Source of the DNA: Enterobacter cloacae complex sp. ECNIH7
GTDB taxonomy: Bacteria > Pseudomonadota > Gammaproteobacteria > Enterobacterales > Enterobacteriaceae
Assembly: GCF_002208095.1 (NCBI RefSeq)
Contig: NZ_CP017990.1
Location: 992,001-1,056,000 of the forward strand
Direction: 5' to 3'
DNA: 64,000 nt
Part shown: positions 1 to 9,471 of the stretch, piece after piece
Numbering within the stretch: position 1 is the first letter of the stretch
Layout: the number at the start of each line of letters is the position of its first letter
Translations under genes and position numbers: made by a program
The notes under the pieces: model-generated
What the model saw: the letters and a program-made list of their open reading frames with translations, nothing else
Told to the model about the DNA's origin: nothing
The model's database searches: none

Positions 1-35
1 AAGCGGTGAAGCTGACTGCCTGATAGCGTCACAGC

Positions 36-112
36 GCCGGGTGGCGGCTTCGCCTTACCCGGCCTACAAAATGCACTATCCCGTAGGCCCGGTAAGCGCA
101 GCGCCACCGGGC
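36..112. repeat. Pair of REP-type palindromes (BIME-like)
   Basis: Two GC-rich imperfect palindromes at 36-63 and 87-112 are reverse-complement versions of one unit (cores GCCGGGTGGCG and CGCCACCGGGC). They lie downstream of phoE. Inverted pairs of this kind are typical extragenic REP/BIME elements of enterobacteria. Similar units recur at 19704-19737 and 29622-29702. Confidence 0.75.
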
Positions 113-145
113 AAAAAAAATCCCGGCTCAACTGCCGGGATTTTC
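113..145 (-). terminator. Rho-independent terminator of phoE
   Basis: The 7-bp stem TCCCGGC (121-127) / GCCGGGA (134-140) has a 6-nt loop. Read on the minus strand it is followed by a run of T, and it lies just past the phoE stop codon. Confidence 0.8.
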
Positions 146-159
146 TTATTCGGATAATC

Positions 160-1212
160 TTAGAACTGGTAGGTCATACCCAGTGCAACGATGTCATCGC
201 TGCTCACGCCCAGTTTATTTTTGTCGTCAATCTGGTTGATTTTATAATCAACAAAGGCGGACATATTTTTGTTGAAGTAATAGGTCGCGCCAACGTCAAT
301 ATATTTCACCAGATCTTCGTCGCCAATACCTTCGATATCTTTGCCTTTAGACTGGACATATCCCAGGGACGGGCGCAGACCGAAGTCGAACTGATATTGT
401 GCGACCACTTCAAAGTTCTGCGCTTTATTTGCAAACCCACCGGAAATTGGCGTCATATTGCGGGTTTCTGAATACATTGCAGCCAGATAAATATCGTTCG
501 CATCATATTTCAGACCTGTTGCCCAGGCTTCTGCTTTCTGGCCCTGGCCACGCGCCAGCAGGTTCTGAGCGTTGGTACGGTCAGAGTTGGTGTAGGCGCC
601 GCTGACGGCGAAATCGCTGCCGCCGAAGTCATAGGTCAGAGAGGTACCAAAACCGTCGCCGTTCTGTTTCTTGGCGTCACGGTTTTCGTTTTTGCCCTGG
701 TACTGCAGCGTCATGTCCAGACCGTCAACCGCGCCGAAGAAGTCGGTATTGCGGTAGGTCGCCAGGCCGGTAGCACGCTTGGTCATGAAGTTATCTGTTT
801 GTGCGGAAGAGTCACCGCCGAATTCAGGGAACATATCGGTCCATGCTTCGACGTCATACAGGGCACCCAAGTTACGGCCGTAATCCAGTGAACCAAAGTT
901 TTTCAGCTTAAGACCAGCAAACGCCAGACGCGTCTTCTGAGAGGAGTCGCTCTCAGCTTTGTTACCTGCAAATTCAGATTCCCAACGGCCATAGCCCGTC
1001 AGCTGATCATTAATCTGCGTTTCGCCTTTAAAACCGAAACGAACGTAAGTCTGATCGCCATCTTTGGTGGCATCATCGCTGATGTAGTGCATGGCTTTCA
1101 CTTTGCCGTACACGTCCAGCTTATTACCATTTTTATTATAAACTTCAGCTGCGTGAACGGATGCAGAAGCCACTACGCCCATAACCATTAATGCCAGAGT
1201 GCTCTTTTTCAT
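160..1212 (-). CDS. phoE: Outer-membrane phosphoporin PhoE
   Basis: This is a trimeric general porin of the OmpC/OmpF/PhoE family, 350 aa, close to the E. coli length. It admits anions and phosphate compounds under phosphate starvation. Residues 1-21 form a signal peptide ending in SVHA before AEVYNKNG, the usual mature N-terminus of this family. The L3 loop region carries the PEFGGD motif, and the C-terminus ends in Phe (TYQF), the beta-barrel assembly signal. The assignment to PhoE rather than OmpC/F rests on the position next to proBA, the phoE-proB-proA order of E. coli, and a pho-box-like sequence upstream. Confidence 0.93.
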   Translation of the reverse strand: MKKSTLALMVMGVVASASVHAAEVYNKNGNKLDVYGKVKAMHYISDDATKDGDQTYVRFGFKGETQINDQLTGYGRWESEFAGNKAESDSSQKTRLAFAGLKLKNFGSLDYGRNLGALYDVEAWTDMFPEFGGDSSAQTDNFMTKRATGLATYRNTDFFGAVDGLDMTLQYQGKNENRDAKKQNGDGFGTSLTYDFGGSDFAVSGAYTNSDRTNAQNLLARGQGQKAEAWATGLKYDANDIYLAAMYSETRNMTPISGGFANKAQNFEVVAQYQFDFGLRPSLGYVQSKGKDIEGIGDEDLVKYIDVGATYYFNKNMSAFVDYKINQIDDKNKLGVSSDDIVALGMTYQF

Positions 1213-1308
1213 TTTCGATCCTGTCTTATAAACGCGCTAAAAAATTCGCTGGACGATAAGCTCATGCCTAAGTCCCGTGAAAAAACAGGAAGGGTTTTAT
1301 CGTTCTGG

Positions 1309-1328
1309 AATGAAACTTTTATGACAAA
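1309..1328 (-). promoter_or_regulatory. Candidate Pho box of phoE
   Basis: On the minus strand, about 100 bp upstream of the phoE start, the sequence TTTGTCATAAAAGTTTCATT resembles two PhoB half-sites (CTGTCAT-like, 11-bp spacing). The rest of the 1213-1516 intergenic region shows no gene. Confidence 0.5.
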
Positions 1329-1516
1329 CTAAGAATAATTTTAAAAAACTGTGATTTATTATTTCGGTAATAAAAGTGTCAAATTCCCCCGCTACGCTTC
1401 CTGATCCCGCGCAACAAAGTGTTTCGCGATGTGCTAAGGCAGTTGGCAACGGGGCTGACTCCTGCTAAAACGTTCGTTCGACATTACTTTCCCTTATCGT
1501 TGAACGGCAGAGAATC

Positions 1517-2620
1517 ATGAGTGACAGCCAGACGCTGGTGGTAAAACTCGGTACCAGTGTTTTAACAGGCGGATCGCGCCGCCTAAATCGCGCCCACATT
1601 GTTGAGCTTGTACGTCAGTGCGCTCAGCTACATGCCGCAGGGCATCGTATTGTGATTGTGACCTCCGGGGCGATTGCCGCCGGGCGTGAACACCTGGGTT
1701 ACCCCGAGCTCCCCGCGACGATCGCCTCCAAACAGCTGCTGGCCGCCGTGGGGCAAAGCCGACTCATTCAACTCTGGGAACAGCTGTTCTCCATCTATGG
1801 CATTCACGTCGGGCAGATGCTGCTGACGCGTGCGGATATGGAAGACAGAGAGCGCTTCCTGAACGCCCGCGATACCCTGCGCGCGCTGCTGGACAACAAT
1901 ATTGTTCCGGTCATTAACGAGAACGATGCCGTTGCTACCGCTGAAATCAAAGTGGGTGATAACGATAACCTCTCGGCGCTGGCCGCGATTCTGGCCGGTG
2001 CCGATAAATTACTGCTTCTGACCGATCAGCAGGGGCTGTTCACCGCCGACCCGCGCTCGAATCCGGAAGCCGAGCTGATTACCGACGTTCAAGGCATCGA
2101 CGATGCACTGCGCGCCATCGCCGGTGACAGCGTTTCAGGCCTCGGAACGGGCGGTATGGGGACCAAGCTGCAGGCCGCTGACGTAGCGTGCCGCGCCGGT
2201 ATCGACACCATCATTGCAGCGGGCAGCCGCCCCGGCGTGATTGGCGACGTAATGGAAGGTATCTCCGTCGGCACCCGCTTCCACGCCCAGGAATCCCCGC
2301 TGGAAAACCGCAAGCGCTGGATATTTGGCGCGCCTCCTGCTGGCGAACTCGTCGTCGATGAAGGGGCAACCGCCGCGATTCTGGAACGAGGAAGTTCATT
2401 ACTTCCTAAAGGAATTAAAAGCGTGACAGGCAACTTCTCCCGTGGTGAAGTGATCCGTATCCGTAACCTCGAAGGCCGCGACATCGCCCACGGCGTAAGC
2501 CGCTACAACAGCGACGCGCTGCGCCGCATCGCGGGTCACCACTCGCAGCAGATCGACGCCATTCTGGGCTATGAATATGGCCCGGTTGCCGTGCATCGCG
2601 ATGACATGATTATTCGTTAA
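1517..2620 (+). CDS. proB: Glutamate 5-kinase ProB
   Basis: ProB phosphorylates L-glutamate to gamma-glutamyl phosphate, the first step of proline synthesis in the cytoplasm, and is feedback-inhibited by proline. The protein has 367 aa, the normal full length. The N-terminal amino-acid kinase domain begins [12 protein letters not shown] and contains [14 protein letters not shown] around residues 208-225. A C-terminal PUA domain covers roughly residues 275-360. It forms an operon with proA, 11 bp downstream. Confidence 0.97.
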   Translation: MSDSQTLVVKLGTSVLTGGSRRLNRAHIVELVRQCAQLHAAGHRIVIVTSGAIAAGREHLGYPELPATIASKQLLAAVGQSRLIQLWEQLFSIYGIHVGQMLLTRADMEDRERFLNARDTLRALLDNNIVPVINENDAVATAEIKVGDNDNLSALAAILAGADKLLLLTDQQGLFTADPRSNPEAELITDVQGIDDALRAIAGDSVSGLGTGGMGTKLQAADVACRAGIDTIIAAGSRPGVIGDVMEGISVGTRFHAQESPLENRKRWIFGAPPAGELVVDEGATAAILERGSSLLPKGIKSVTGNFSRGEVIRIRNLEGRDIAHGVSRYNSDALRRIAGHHSQQIDAILGYEYGPVAVHRDDMIIR

Positions 2621-2631
2621 GGAGCCAGAAC

Positions 2632-3885
2632 ATGCTGGAACAAATGGGCGCAGCCGCGAAGGCCGCCTCTTATAAACTGGCGCTCCTTTCCAGCCGCGAG
2701 AAAAACCGCGTGCTGGAAAAAATCGCTGATTATCTGGAATCCCAGTCTCAGGAAATTTTGCTCGCCAACGAGCAGGATCTGCTGGAAGCGCGTCGTAACG
2801 GCTTGAGCGAAGCGATGCTCGACCGTCTGGCGCTGACGCCGGCACGCCTGAAAGGCATCGCCGACGATGTGCGTCAGGTTTGCAATCTGGCCGATCCGGT
2901 AGGGCAGGTGATCGACGGTGGGTTGCTCGACAGCGGTTTACGCCTTGAGCGCCGCCGCGTGCCGCTCGGTGTTATTGGCGTTATTTATGAAGCGCGTCCA
3001 AACGTGACGGTTGATGTTGCGTCCCTGTGCCTGAAAACCGGTAACGCCGCTATTCTGCGCGGTGGGAAAGAGACATGGCGCACCAACGCCGCGACGGTGA
3101 AAGTCATTCAGCAGGCGCTGGAAGAGTGTGGCTTACCGGCGGGTGCCGTACAGGCGATCGAGAGCCCGGACCGCGCGCTGGTGAACGAAATGCTGCGCAT
3201 GGACAAATACATCGACATGCTGATCCCACGCGGCGGCGCGGGCCTGCACAAGCTGTGCCGCGAGCAGTCGACGATTCCGGTGATCACCGGCGGCATCGGC
3301 GTGTGTCATATCGTTGTCGACGACAGTGCGGAGATTGAACCGGCGCTGAAGATTATCGTTAACGCGAAAACCCAGCGTCCAAGCACCTGTAACACCGTAG
3401 AAACGCTGCTGGTGCATCAGGATATTGCGAACACCTTCCTGCCGGCTCTGAGCAAACAGATGGCAGAGAGCGGCGTGACGCTGCATGCTGACGCCAGCGC
3501 GCTCGCACTGCTGGAGGATGGCCCGGCTAACGTTGTTCCCGTAAAAGCAGAGCAATACGACGATGAGTTCCTGTCCCTGGATCTGAACGTGAAAATCGTT
3601 GCCGATCTCGACGACGCCATTGCGCACATCCGTGAACACGGCACGCAGCATTCTGACGCGATCCTGACGCGCACCCTGCGCAATGCCGATCGCTTCGTGA
3701 ACGAAGTGGATTCTTCAGCGGTATATGTGAATGCCTCCACCCGCTTCACCGACGGCGGCCAGTTCGGCCTCGGCGCAGAGGTGGCGGTCAGCACGCAGAA
3801 ACTGCACGCGCGCGGCCCGATGGGGCTGGAAGCGCTGACCACGTACAAGTGGATCGGCTTCGGCGACGATACGATTCGTGCGTAA
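2632..3885 (+). CDS. proA: Gamma-glutamyl phosphate reductase ProA
   Basis: ProA reduces gamma-glutamyl phosphate with NADPH to glutamate semialdehyde, the second step of proline synthesis. It is full length (417 aa) and belongs to the aldehyde dehydrogenase superfamily. The catalytic Cys lies in [13 protein letters not shown] near residue 255. It is translated directly after proB with the ribosome site AAGGAGCC. The tRNA gene thrW follows 111 bp downstream, the same order as in E. coli. Confidence 0.97.
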   Translation: MLEQMGAAAKAASYKLALLSSREKNRVLEKIADYLESQSQEILLANEQDLLEARRNGLSEAMLDRLALTPARLKGIADDVRQVCNLADPVGQVIDGGLLDSGLRLERRRVPLGVIGVIYEARPNVTVDVASLCLKTGNAAILRGGKETWRTNAATVKVIQQALEECGLPAGAVQAIESPDRALVNEMLRMDKYIDMLIPRGGAGLHKLCREQSTIPVITGGIGVCHIVVDDSAEIEPALKIIVNAKTQRPSTCNTVETLLVHQDIANTFLPALSKQMAESGVTLHADASALALLEDGPANVVPVKAEQYDDEFLSLDLNVKIVADLDDAIAHIREHGTQHSDAILTRTLRNADRFVNEVDSSAVYVNASTRFTDGGQFGLGAEVAVSTQKLHARGPMGLEALTTYKWIGFGDDTIRA

Positions 3886-3892
3886 ATAATCA

Positions 3893-3945
3893 CGGGTGAT
3901 GCAAAAATAGCCGTTTGATTCAAAAGGGCATTGACGCATCACCCG
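3893..3945. repeat. Long-loop inverted repeat after proA
   Basis: CGGGTGATGC (3893-3902) and GCATCACCCG (3936-3945) are perfect complements separated by 33 bp. The repeat sits between proA and thrW. It has no clear T tract, so its role as terminator or protein site is open. Confidence 0.5.
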
Positions 3946-3996
3946 GATAGATCTAACCTTTTGCCCCGTGGTTACGTTCGTAACCGGCCTCTCAGG

Positions 3997-4072
3997 GCCG
4001 ATATAGCTCAGTTGGTAGAGCAGCGCATTCGTAATGCGAAGGTCGTAGGTTCGACTCCTATTATCGGCACCA
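3997..4072 (+). tRNA. thrW: tRNA-Thr (anticodon CGU)
   Basis: The 76-nt cloverleaf includes an encoded CCA end. The acceptor pairing is GCCGATA/TATCGGC, the anticodon loop TTCGTAA has CGT at 4030-4032, and the T-loop region is GGTTCGACTCC. The position after proA matches thrW of E. coli, a known island attachment site. The 3' part is the island core site, and insertion leaves the tRNA intact. Confidence 0.97.
4024..4070 (+). repeat. attL: 3' end of thrW
   Basis: These 47 bp of the tRNA gene are repeated exactly at 55031-55077 in the same orientation. They define the left junction of the island. Confidence 0.95.
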
Positions 4073-4109
4073 TCTAAATCAATAAGTTATGTAAAGGCTC
4101 CCTCTTTGT

Positions 4110-4150
4110 TTACATCATGATTTTTTGCGTGTAACTGCATGTGTAAGTAA
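4110..4150 (+). other. Putative integrase arm-type site, left end
   Basis: TTACATCA (4110-4117) is followed by TGTAACTGC and GTGTAAGTAA (4130-4150). The 21-bp part matches 54886-54906, inside the right end, at 19 of 21 positions in the same orientation. It lies 60 bp inside the core repeat, where tyrosine recombinases usually have arm sites. This is an inference from repetition and position. Confidence 0.6.
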
Positions 4151-4197
4151 TTTTCGCCAACGTTTATCTACAGTGATGCTCTGCCATTTTTTTCGAG

Positions 4198-4899
4198 TTA
4201 GCTGGTTTTGTTGCATGCTAAACCGTTGTCACCGACAACGAGAAGTGAATGGAAAGTCTGAAAGTGAGGTAAAACCCGAAGAAAATCGGGGTGTGACAAC
4301 AGATTACGTAGCTGTGTCTCTGGGACAAAAAGCGCAGGATTGAATGTGACCGTATGAATATCACCCAGCGTGAAAACCGATATATGTCCTTCATGTTCAC
4401 CGGTCAGGTACCAGCAGCCATCGCTGCACACCAGTCGATAGGGGGCCAGACCTGTGCAACGATGACCTTCTGCCAGTAACGTAACCCGACGGTGTTCAGT
4501 GATGGCGCGAATCAGTCGCGTAAAAACTTCACTCCGTGCCTGTGTTCTGGCGTTGGTGCTGTGCCAGATAAGGCAGGGAGATTCGCTGGCACTCAATAGT
4601 GAGTTGACCAGCTGGTTGTCTATCTCCGGAAAAAGCGCCTCCACACCGGACTGACGGACGAAGGTCTGCACCGTCAGCTCCCTCTGACGGCTGCCGGATA
4701 GCAGACGACATTGCCCGTTACGGAACTCCAGGTCGAGATAGGCCAGACGCTCGCGAAAATCCCGACGCAATGTGCGCACTGACACGCCAAATTCGGCGGC
4801 CAGTGTCTGTATGGCCAGCGTTTCACCCGCCACAAGACGGCTGATAATCAGCGACAGGCGGACCGCAAGGCGCTCATGGCGGCGCTCAGACTGAGACAT
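4198..4899 (-). CDS. YfjR-type DeoR/WYL regulator, copy 1
   Basis: This 233-aa protein begins [20 protein letters not shown]. An N-terminal HTH covers roughly residues 15-60 ([23 protein letters not shown]) and the C-terminal part has a WYL-like ligand region (residues 120-200, CSDGCWYLTGEHEGHISVFTLGDIH). It is a diverged paralogue of the gene at 24520-25221, with the same length and same flanking order. Such regulators sit in CP4-57-like islands beside yfjQ. Its own neighbour yfjQ is broken at 5313, so this is the tRNA-proximal remnant of a duplicated backbone block. Targets are unknown. Confidence 0.8.
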   Translation of the reverse strand: MSQSERRHERLAVRLSLIISRLVAGETLAIQTLAAEFGVSVRTLRRDFRERLAYLDLEFRNGQCRLLSGSRQRELTVQTFVRQSGVEALFPEIDNQLVNSLLSASESPCLIWHSTNARTQARSEVFTRLIRAITEHRRVTLLAEGHRCTGLAPYRLVCSDGCWYLTGEHEGHISVFTLGDIHTVTFNPALFVPETQLRNLLSHPDFLRVLPHFQTFHSLLVVGDNGLACNKTS

Positions 4900-5100
4900 G
4901 AGAGGCGTTCCCCATCCTGTTAATGGACTGAAAATTAAGTGATTAGTGTAACGAGAGGGCCGGACAGGATACGGACAGCGGAAGCGGTATTTTTTCTGCA
5001 GGATGAATGCAATCAGAATGCGGCTTCATAGTCTTTTTGAGGAAAAACTGCCTGGAAATCAATCAGCGAACGGACAGGAGGTGTCCGCATAAAGCCGGAG

Positions 5101-5313
5101 TTAACATCCGTTTGCCTCAAATCCGGAGAGCATCGCTTCCGCCATCACCCATAGAGCCCGGTTAAGCTTCACATCACCGTCGATACCGCGCACGGCACGG
5201 GTATGCGTTCGTCCGCCTTTCGCACTCCGTCCACTGAGCCCGCCCTTAATCAGGTTCTCCTGAATACGCTGGTATGTGGTCCACAGATCATTGCTCTCAT
5301 CCTGCCAGCGGCG
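5101..5313 (-). pseudogene. yfjQ: 3' remnant of a yfjQ (DUF932) gene
   Basis: Minus-strand translation gives about 70 residues (RRWQDESNDLWTTYQR ... NRALWVMAEAM) closely matching the C-terminus of the intact DUF932 protein at 25438-26259. The stop codon is at 5101-5103. Similarity to the second copy stops abruptly at about 5313, where brnQ-like sequence begins. About three quarters of the gene is missing. This is one edge of the inserted ery cargo. Confidence 0.85.
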
Positions 5314-5833
5314 TGGTGTTAAAGATCAACGCGGGATATTGAAATATTCCGCGGCAGCAGCAGGGATTGCCGCAGCGGGATTAATACTTATTTATATTAG
5401 CTATCTGTCGATGGGGGCGCATAGTCCTGTGGCCGCAGCGACAAACGGGCTTGAGATCATCAGCCATTATGTGGCGACAGTATTTGGCGCATATGGCCGG
5501 AACCTGCTGGCGGTAATTATTACCCTGGCGTGTCTGGTGACATCGATTGGGCTAACCACAGGTACCGCGCGCTATTTTAGCCATGCGACGGGTTTATCCT
5601 ACGGCATGCTGGTGGCCAGTACCCTTATCGCCTCGGCGGCGATATCCGTGCTGGGATTAAACTCCCTTATTGCGTTCGCGGTGCCGGTCCTCTGTGCCAT
5701 CTATCCCGCGGCGTTAGTGGTGGTGCTGCTGGGTATTGTCCGCAAGTGGGTTTCAATCTCCGACAACGTATACCGGGTGATTTTCTACAGTGCTTTAGTG
5801 CTTGGCGTGTTTAGCCTGTTCGCGAAAAGCTGA
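5314..5833 (+). pseudogene. brnQ: 3' fragment of a BrnQ-type branched-chain amino acid carrier
   Basis: From about residue 20 of the open frame (KDQRGILKYS) the translation resembles the last 160-170 residues of LIVCS-family sodium/branched-chain amino acid carriers. It has four to five hydrophobic segments and the family-like stretches ATNGLEIISHYV, LACLVTSIGLTTGTARYFS and LIAFAVPVLCAIYPAALVV. Normal carriers have about 440 aa, so the N-terminal two thirds are missing. The first 15 or so codons derive from antisense yfjQ sequence and are not carrier sequence. It is probably non-functional and carried along with the ery genes. Confidence 0.8.
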
Positions 5834-5887
5834 AAGGGGATAACGGCGGGAATGTCTGACAGGAACGGCTGAGTAGAGTAAGGAGAC

Positions 5888-5921
5888 AAAAAAGCCCGCA
5901 GGGCTCATGCCGTGCGGGCTT
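5888..5921 (-). terminator. Terminator after the transaldolase gene
   Basis: AGCCCGCA...TGCGGGCT forms a strong stem. Read on the minus strand it ends in six T, 45 bp past the transaldolase stop. A nearly identical hairpin (3 differences over 34 bp) lies at 20750-20783 on the other side of the ery cluster. Confidence 0.85.
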
Positions 5922-5966
5922 CCGTCATCTCCCCAACGCCTGAAGAAGGGCGAGGCGACAAAACTG

Positions 5967-6941
5967 TTACACCTGCCCAACCGCCTCTCTGGCAAACGCC
6001 GCCTTCAGCAGCCCCTCCAGCTTCTCCTGATCCTGGGCAAACAGGCGAATACCTTCTGCGAGCTTGTCCACCGCCATAGGATCCTGATTATGTAGCCAGT
6101 TAAACTCCGACTCCGAGAGCGGTGAAGGGGCTTCCTGGGCAATCACCGGCGGCTTCAGCATCGTTGGCAGCTCGCCATCGCGCGTTGCCAGCTCGTCGAG
6201 CAGCACCGGGGAAATGGTTAAACGGTCGCAGCCTGCCAGCGCCAGCACTTGTTCCACCTTACGGAAGCTGGCCCCCATAATGACCGTCGGGTAACGATGC
6301 TGCTTGTAATAGTCATAGATCCGACGGACAGAGACCACTCCCGGGTCTTGCTGGGGATCGTCGCTGGTCAGTAGGTTGCGGTCGCGATACCAGTCGTAAA
6401 TACGCCCGACAAACGGGGAAATCAGCCACACGCCCGCTTCGGCGCATGCACGGGCCTGTGCGAAGGAGAAGAGCAGCGTCAGGTTACAGTGGATCCCCTC
6501 GAGCTCCAGCTCTTCCGCCGCCTTGATGCCCTGCCAGGTAGAGGCAAGCTTAATCAGCACGCGGGAACGGTCAACACCCTGATGCTCGTACAGGCGAATA
6601 AGCTTGCGCGCTTTCGCCACGCACAGCCCCCGGTCGTAGGAGAGACGGGCATCCACCTCGGTGGAGACTTTGCCGGGAACCTGACTTAGCAGTGCCACGC
6701 CGATGTTCACTGCCAGATGATCGCTGGCATTGATCAACTGTGTTTCCTGCGAGCCGCCCTGCTGGCGGGCCAGCGAGACGGCCTGCTCGATCAGTGGCTG
6801 GTAGATCGGCTGCGCTGCTGCTTTCAAAATCAACGACGGATTGGTGGTGGCATCTTCAGGGTGATGCTCGCGGATAGCGTTCATGTCACCGCTATCCGCC
6901 ACCACCGTTGTCACTGCTTTAAGTTTCTCTAACAGAGTCAT
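5967..6941 (-). CDS. tal: Transaldolase
   Basis: Transaldolase moves a dihydroxyacetone unit between sedoheptulose 7-phosphate and glyceraldehyde 3-phosphate, giving erythrose 4-phosphate and fructose 6-phosphate. At 324 aa it is close to the 317 aa of E. coli TalA/TalB. The start [13 protein letters not shown] and the Schiff-base lysine in [11 protein letters not shown] are both visible. It lies 15 bp after rpiB in one transcription unit. In this cluster it would draw off the erythrose 4-phosphate made from tetritols into central metabolism. This is an extra copy in addition to any core genome transaldolases (inference). Confidence 0.93.
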   Translation of the reverse strand: MTLLEKLKAVTTVVADSGDMNAIREHHPEDATTNPSLILKAAAQPIYQPLIEQAVSLARQQGGSQETQLINASDHLAVNIGVALLSQVPGKVSTEVDARLSYDRGLCVAKARKLIRLYEHQGVDRSRVLIKLASTWQGIKAAEELELEGIHCNLTLLFSFAQARACAEAGVWLISPFVGRIYDWYRDRNLLTSDDPQQDPGVVSVRRIYDYYKQHRYPTVIMGASFRKVEQVLALAGCDRLTISPVLLDELATRDGELPTMLKPPVIAQEAPSPLSESEFNWLHNQDPMAVDKLAEGIRLFAQDQEKLEGLLKAAFAREAVGQV

Positions 6942-6956
6942 CGCGGCAAACCCTTA

Positions 6957-7424
6957 TCACTGTGCGTTGTGGGTGTGAACCTTGTTTTCGTAGTAGGCGA
7001 TACGCTCAACTTTTGACGCCGAACGGCCCGCTTCAAATTCTGCATCCAGCCAGCTGTCGACGATGGTTAATGCCAGCTCGCTGCCGATAACGCGGGCACC
7101 GAGAGTCATTATCTGCGCGTTGTTGCTCTTGCGGGCGCGGGAGGCGGAGTAGACATCATGACACTGGGCAGCGCGGATCCCCGGCACTTTATTGGCGACG
7201 ATCGCCATCCCGATCCCGGTGCCGCACAGCAGTATCCCGCGTTCAAATTGCCCCTCGCGAATAGACGAGGCGAGGTTAAAGGCGATGTCCGGGTACATTT
7301 GATCGTTGCCGGCAACGTCGTGGCTGAAGTCCACGACCTCGATCCCTTTTTCCTGCAGATAGGTTTTCACCTGATTTTTCAGAGTGGTAGCCGCATCATC
7401 GGCTCCGATAGCAACTTTTAACAT
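6957..7424 (-). CDS. rpiB: RpiB/LacAB-family sugar phosphate isomerase (EryI-like)
   Basis: The protein has 155 aa with the RpiB fold. GADDAA at residues 7-12, the active-site segment LCGTGIGMAIVANKVPGIRAA and SNNAQIMTLGARVIG are typical. In Brucella a homologous isomerase, EryI, makes D-erythrose 4-phosphate in erythritol catabolism. The same job is inferred here from context. It is the first gene of the rpiB-tal unit, divergent from the tpi-like gene across 255 bp containing inverted repeats. Confidence 0.88.
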   Translation of the reverse strand: MLKVAIGADDAATTLKNQVKTYLQEKGIEVVDFSHDVAGNDQMYPDIAFNLASSIREGQFERGILLCGTGIGMAIVANKVPGIRAAQCHDVYSASRARKSNNAQIMTLGARVIGSELALTIVDSWLDAEFEAGRSASKVERIAYYENKVHTHNAQ

Positions 7425-7462
7425 GGTTTTTCCTCGCAGATGAGTGCATAGCGTTGTGGTGA

Positions 7463-7630
7463 TGAACTAAAGATCACATAATGTTCTTATGTTCATTTAT
7501 TATTAGCCTGGTGAAGGCGAATAAAAAAGGACCTAGTGGGAAAGATGCATGACTATTGCCGAAATTATGAGAGAGCTCACAGTTTCGTCGGGGCTGCATT
7601 TGTTTTGTACCATTGAACTGGTAGTGTTCA
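7463..7630. promoter_or_regulatory. Inverted repeats between the divergent rpiB and tpi genes
   Basis: TGAAC (7463-7467) pairs with GTTCA (7491-7495). A tighter copy, TGAAC-N7-GTTCA, spans 7614-7630. TGTTCATTT occurs at 7490-7498 and again at 7625-7633. These lie in the shared promoter region and are candidate operators for one of the three cluster regulators. No other gene is visible in 7425-7679. Confidence 0.4.
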
Positions 7631-7679
7631 TTTGATGGCCGTAGAGCGGTCGTAAACAGGCTGGTCATTCGGGGGGAAT

Positions 7680-8450
7680 ATGAGTGGAAATGTGATTGTC
7701 GGTATTAGCCATAAGGCCTACTTTGGCTATCAGCAAACGCAGCAATGGTGCGAGGCGGTGGCAGCTATGCTCCGACAGCCAGCTCTGGCCCGTGCGCCGG
7801 TTGAGCTGTTTACCTTCCCCGCGATGCCCACCCTGCCTGTTGCGCTGTGTGCCTTTGCCGATACCCGCATGGCCACCGGTGCGCAGAACGTCTGCGAAGC
7901 GCCTGCCGGTGCCTGGACCGGGGAAACCAGCGCCAGCCTGCTACAGGAGATGGGCTGCCGGTACGTGGAAATCGGCCACGCCGAGCGCCGTCGTCACTTT
8001 GGCGAAACGGTCGCGGTGATTAACCGTAAAATTGACATGGCTTTCGCCAACGGGCTGACGCCGGTTATCTGTATTGGCGAAGAGCAGCGGATGAGCGCCA
8101 GCGAAGCGGCTGCCTTTGCTCTGGAGCAGGCGCAGGCGTTGCTTGCACACCGCCCGCTACCGCTGGCGTCGCTGATTTTTGCCTGGGAGCCGCAGTGGGC
8201 CATCGGCGCGGCGGAGCCCGCTAGCGATAACTTTATTCGCTACGTCTGCCGCACGCTGCGCGATGCGCTGCATCAGCGCTTTGGCCAGCAGTGCCGGGTT
8301 ATCTACGGCGGTAGCGCCGGGCCGGGTCTGCTCACTCGACTGTGGCCGGACGCCGACGGTATTTTCCTTGGTCGCTTTTCCCATCAGCCGCAGGCGGTAG
8401 CCACTATTCTGGATGAAGCGCTCGCGCTGACAGCACGTGTGCGCGGTTAA
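7680..8450 (+). CDS. Triose-phosphate isomerase-like protein (EryH-like)
   Basis: This 256-aa TIM-barrel protein of the TpiA family has the catalytic histidine region (YVEIGHAERRRHFGE), the catalytic glutamate in IFAWEPQWAIGA and the phosphate loop VIYGGSAGPG. In Brucella the paralogue EryH (TpiA2) interconverts tetrulose 4-phosphates. The setting beside rpiB, eryA-C and a SorC regulator supports that role rather than glycolysis. It starts at an ATG after a GGGGG ribosome site. It appears co-transcribed with the SorC gene 58 bp downstream. Confidence 0.88.
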   Translation: MSGNVIVGISHKAYFGYQQTQQWCEAVAAMLRQPALARAPVELFTFPAMPTLPVALCAFADTRMATGAQNVCEAPAGAWTGETSASLLQEMGCRYVEIGHAERRRHFGETVAVINRKIDMAFANGLTPVICIGEEQRMSASEAAAFALEQAQALLAHRPLPLASLIFAWEPQWAIGAAEPASDNFIRYVCRTLRDALHQRFGQQCRVIYGGSAGPGLLTRLWPDADGIFLGRFSHQPQAVATILDEALALTARVRG

Positions 8451-8508
8451 AAATGTGTTTCTGATATACTGACCGACACTAACCTATAGCTCTGGAGAAT
8501 CATATCGC

Positions 8509-9471
8509 ATGGATAAACCCACTGTGTCGCAGGAGTACGAGTTACTTACCGAAATCGCGGTTGCTTACTATTGTGATGAAGTGACGCAGGAGGAGATTGC
8601 GAATAAGTTTGGTTTTTCCCGCATCAAGGTCGGGCGGCTACTGAAGCGGGCGAAGGAGGAAGGGATCGTTGAAATCAACGTGCGCTACCACCCTATCTTC
8701 AGCACCCAACTGGAAAAGCAACTGACCGAACGTTTTCCCGTCAGCCGGGCGCTTATCGCCCTTGACTATGCCGATGAGAGTGAGCAGCGTCGTCAGGTGG
8801 CCTCGCTGGTCTCAAGCTATCTCAATAACGTGCTTAAAGATAACGTGACGCTGGCGGTTGGGCAGGGGCGCAACGTGGCGGCAGTGGCCGAAAACTCGGG
8901 TGCGATCTCACCGCGTGACTGCCGTTTTATCTGCGGCATTGGCGGTACACATCGACCTGGGGACGTGATTAACGCCGACCATATTAGCCGTTTGCTGGCT
9001 CGCAAGTTTGGTGGCAGCAGCGAGTCGTTATACGCACCAGCCTACGTGGAAAACCCGCAGCTGAGAGATCTGCTGCTGCAAAACGGTACCATCAAAGATA
9101 CCCTCGATCGGGCGCGGAAAGCGGATATTGCGCTGGTGGGTATTGGCGATATGAATGAAGATAGCTACATGGTGAAGCTGGGCTGGTTTACCCCGCAGGA
9201 GATCAGTAATGCTGGTCTGCATCAGGGCGTGATTGGCGACATTGCGGGCTATGACTTCTTCAACGCCCGCGGTGAGCATGTGAATACGGTGATGGATAAC
9301 CGGGTGATTGGCCTGAACATTGATGAGCTACGGCAGATCCCCTGCGTCATTGCGATTGCCTCGGAGAACACCAAGGCGATGGCGATTATGGGCGCACTGC
9401 GTACCGGGGCGATTGATATTATCGCCACCAGCGCCCGAAACATTCGTACGGTATTAAGCCTCAGCCAGTAG
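8509..9471 (+). CDS. SorC/DeoR-family sugar-phosphate-sensing regulator
   Basis: This 320-aa protein belongs to the SorC family. An N-terminal HTH (TQEEIANKFGFSRIKVGRLLKRAKEEGIVEI, about residues 25-55) precedes a sugar-phosphate isomerase-like effector domain (DNVTLAVGQGRNVAAV, GTHRPGDVINADHI). EryD of Brucella, the erythritol operon repressor, is of this type. The gene is convergent with, and overlaps by 18 bp, a second SorC gene (9454-10410). Which of the two answers to which phosphorylated intermediate cannot be told from sequence. Confidence 0.85.
   Translation: MDKPTVSQEYELLTEIAVAYYCDEVTQEEIANKFGFSRIKVGRLLKRAKEEGIVEINVRYHPIFSTQLEKQLTERFPVSRALIALDYADESEQRRQVASLVSSYLNNVLKDNVTLAVGQGRNVAAVAENSGAISPRDCRFICGIGGTHRPGDVINADHISRLLARKFGGSSESLYAPAYVENPQLRDLLLQNGTIKDTLDRARKADIALVGIGDMNEDSYMVKLGWFTPQEISNAGLHQGVIGDIAGYDFFNARGEHVNTVMDNRVIGLNIDELRQIPCVIAIASENTKAMAIMGALRTGAIDIIATSARNIRTVLSLSQ

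Noticed and set aside
4125..4343. A 72-aa gene just inside attL
   Set aside because: It starts within the putative arm site, runs into the 3' end of the yfjR-like gene on the opposite strand, and has no recognisable features.
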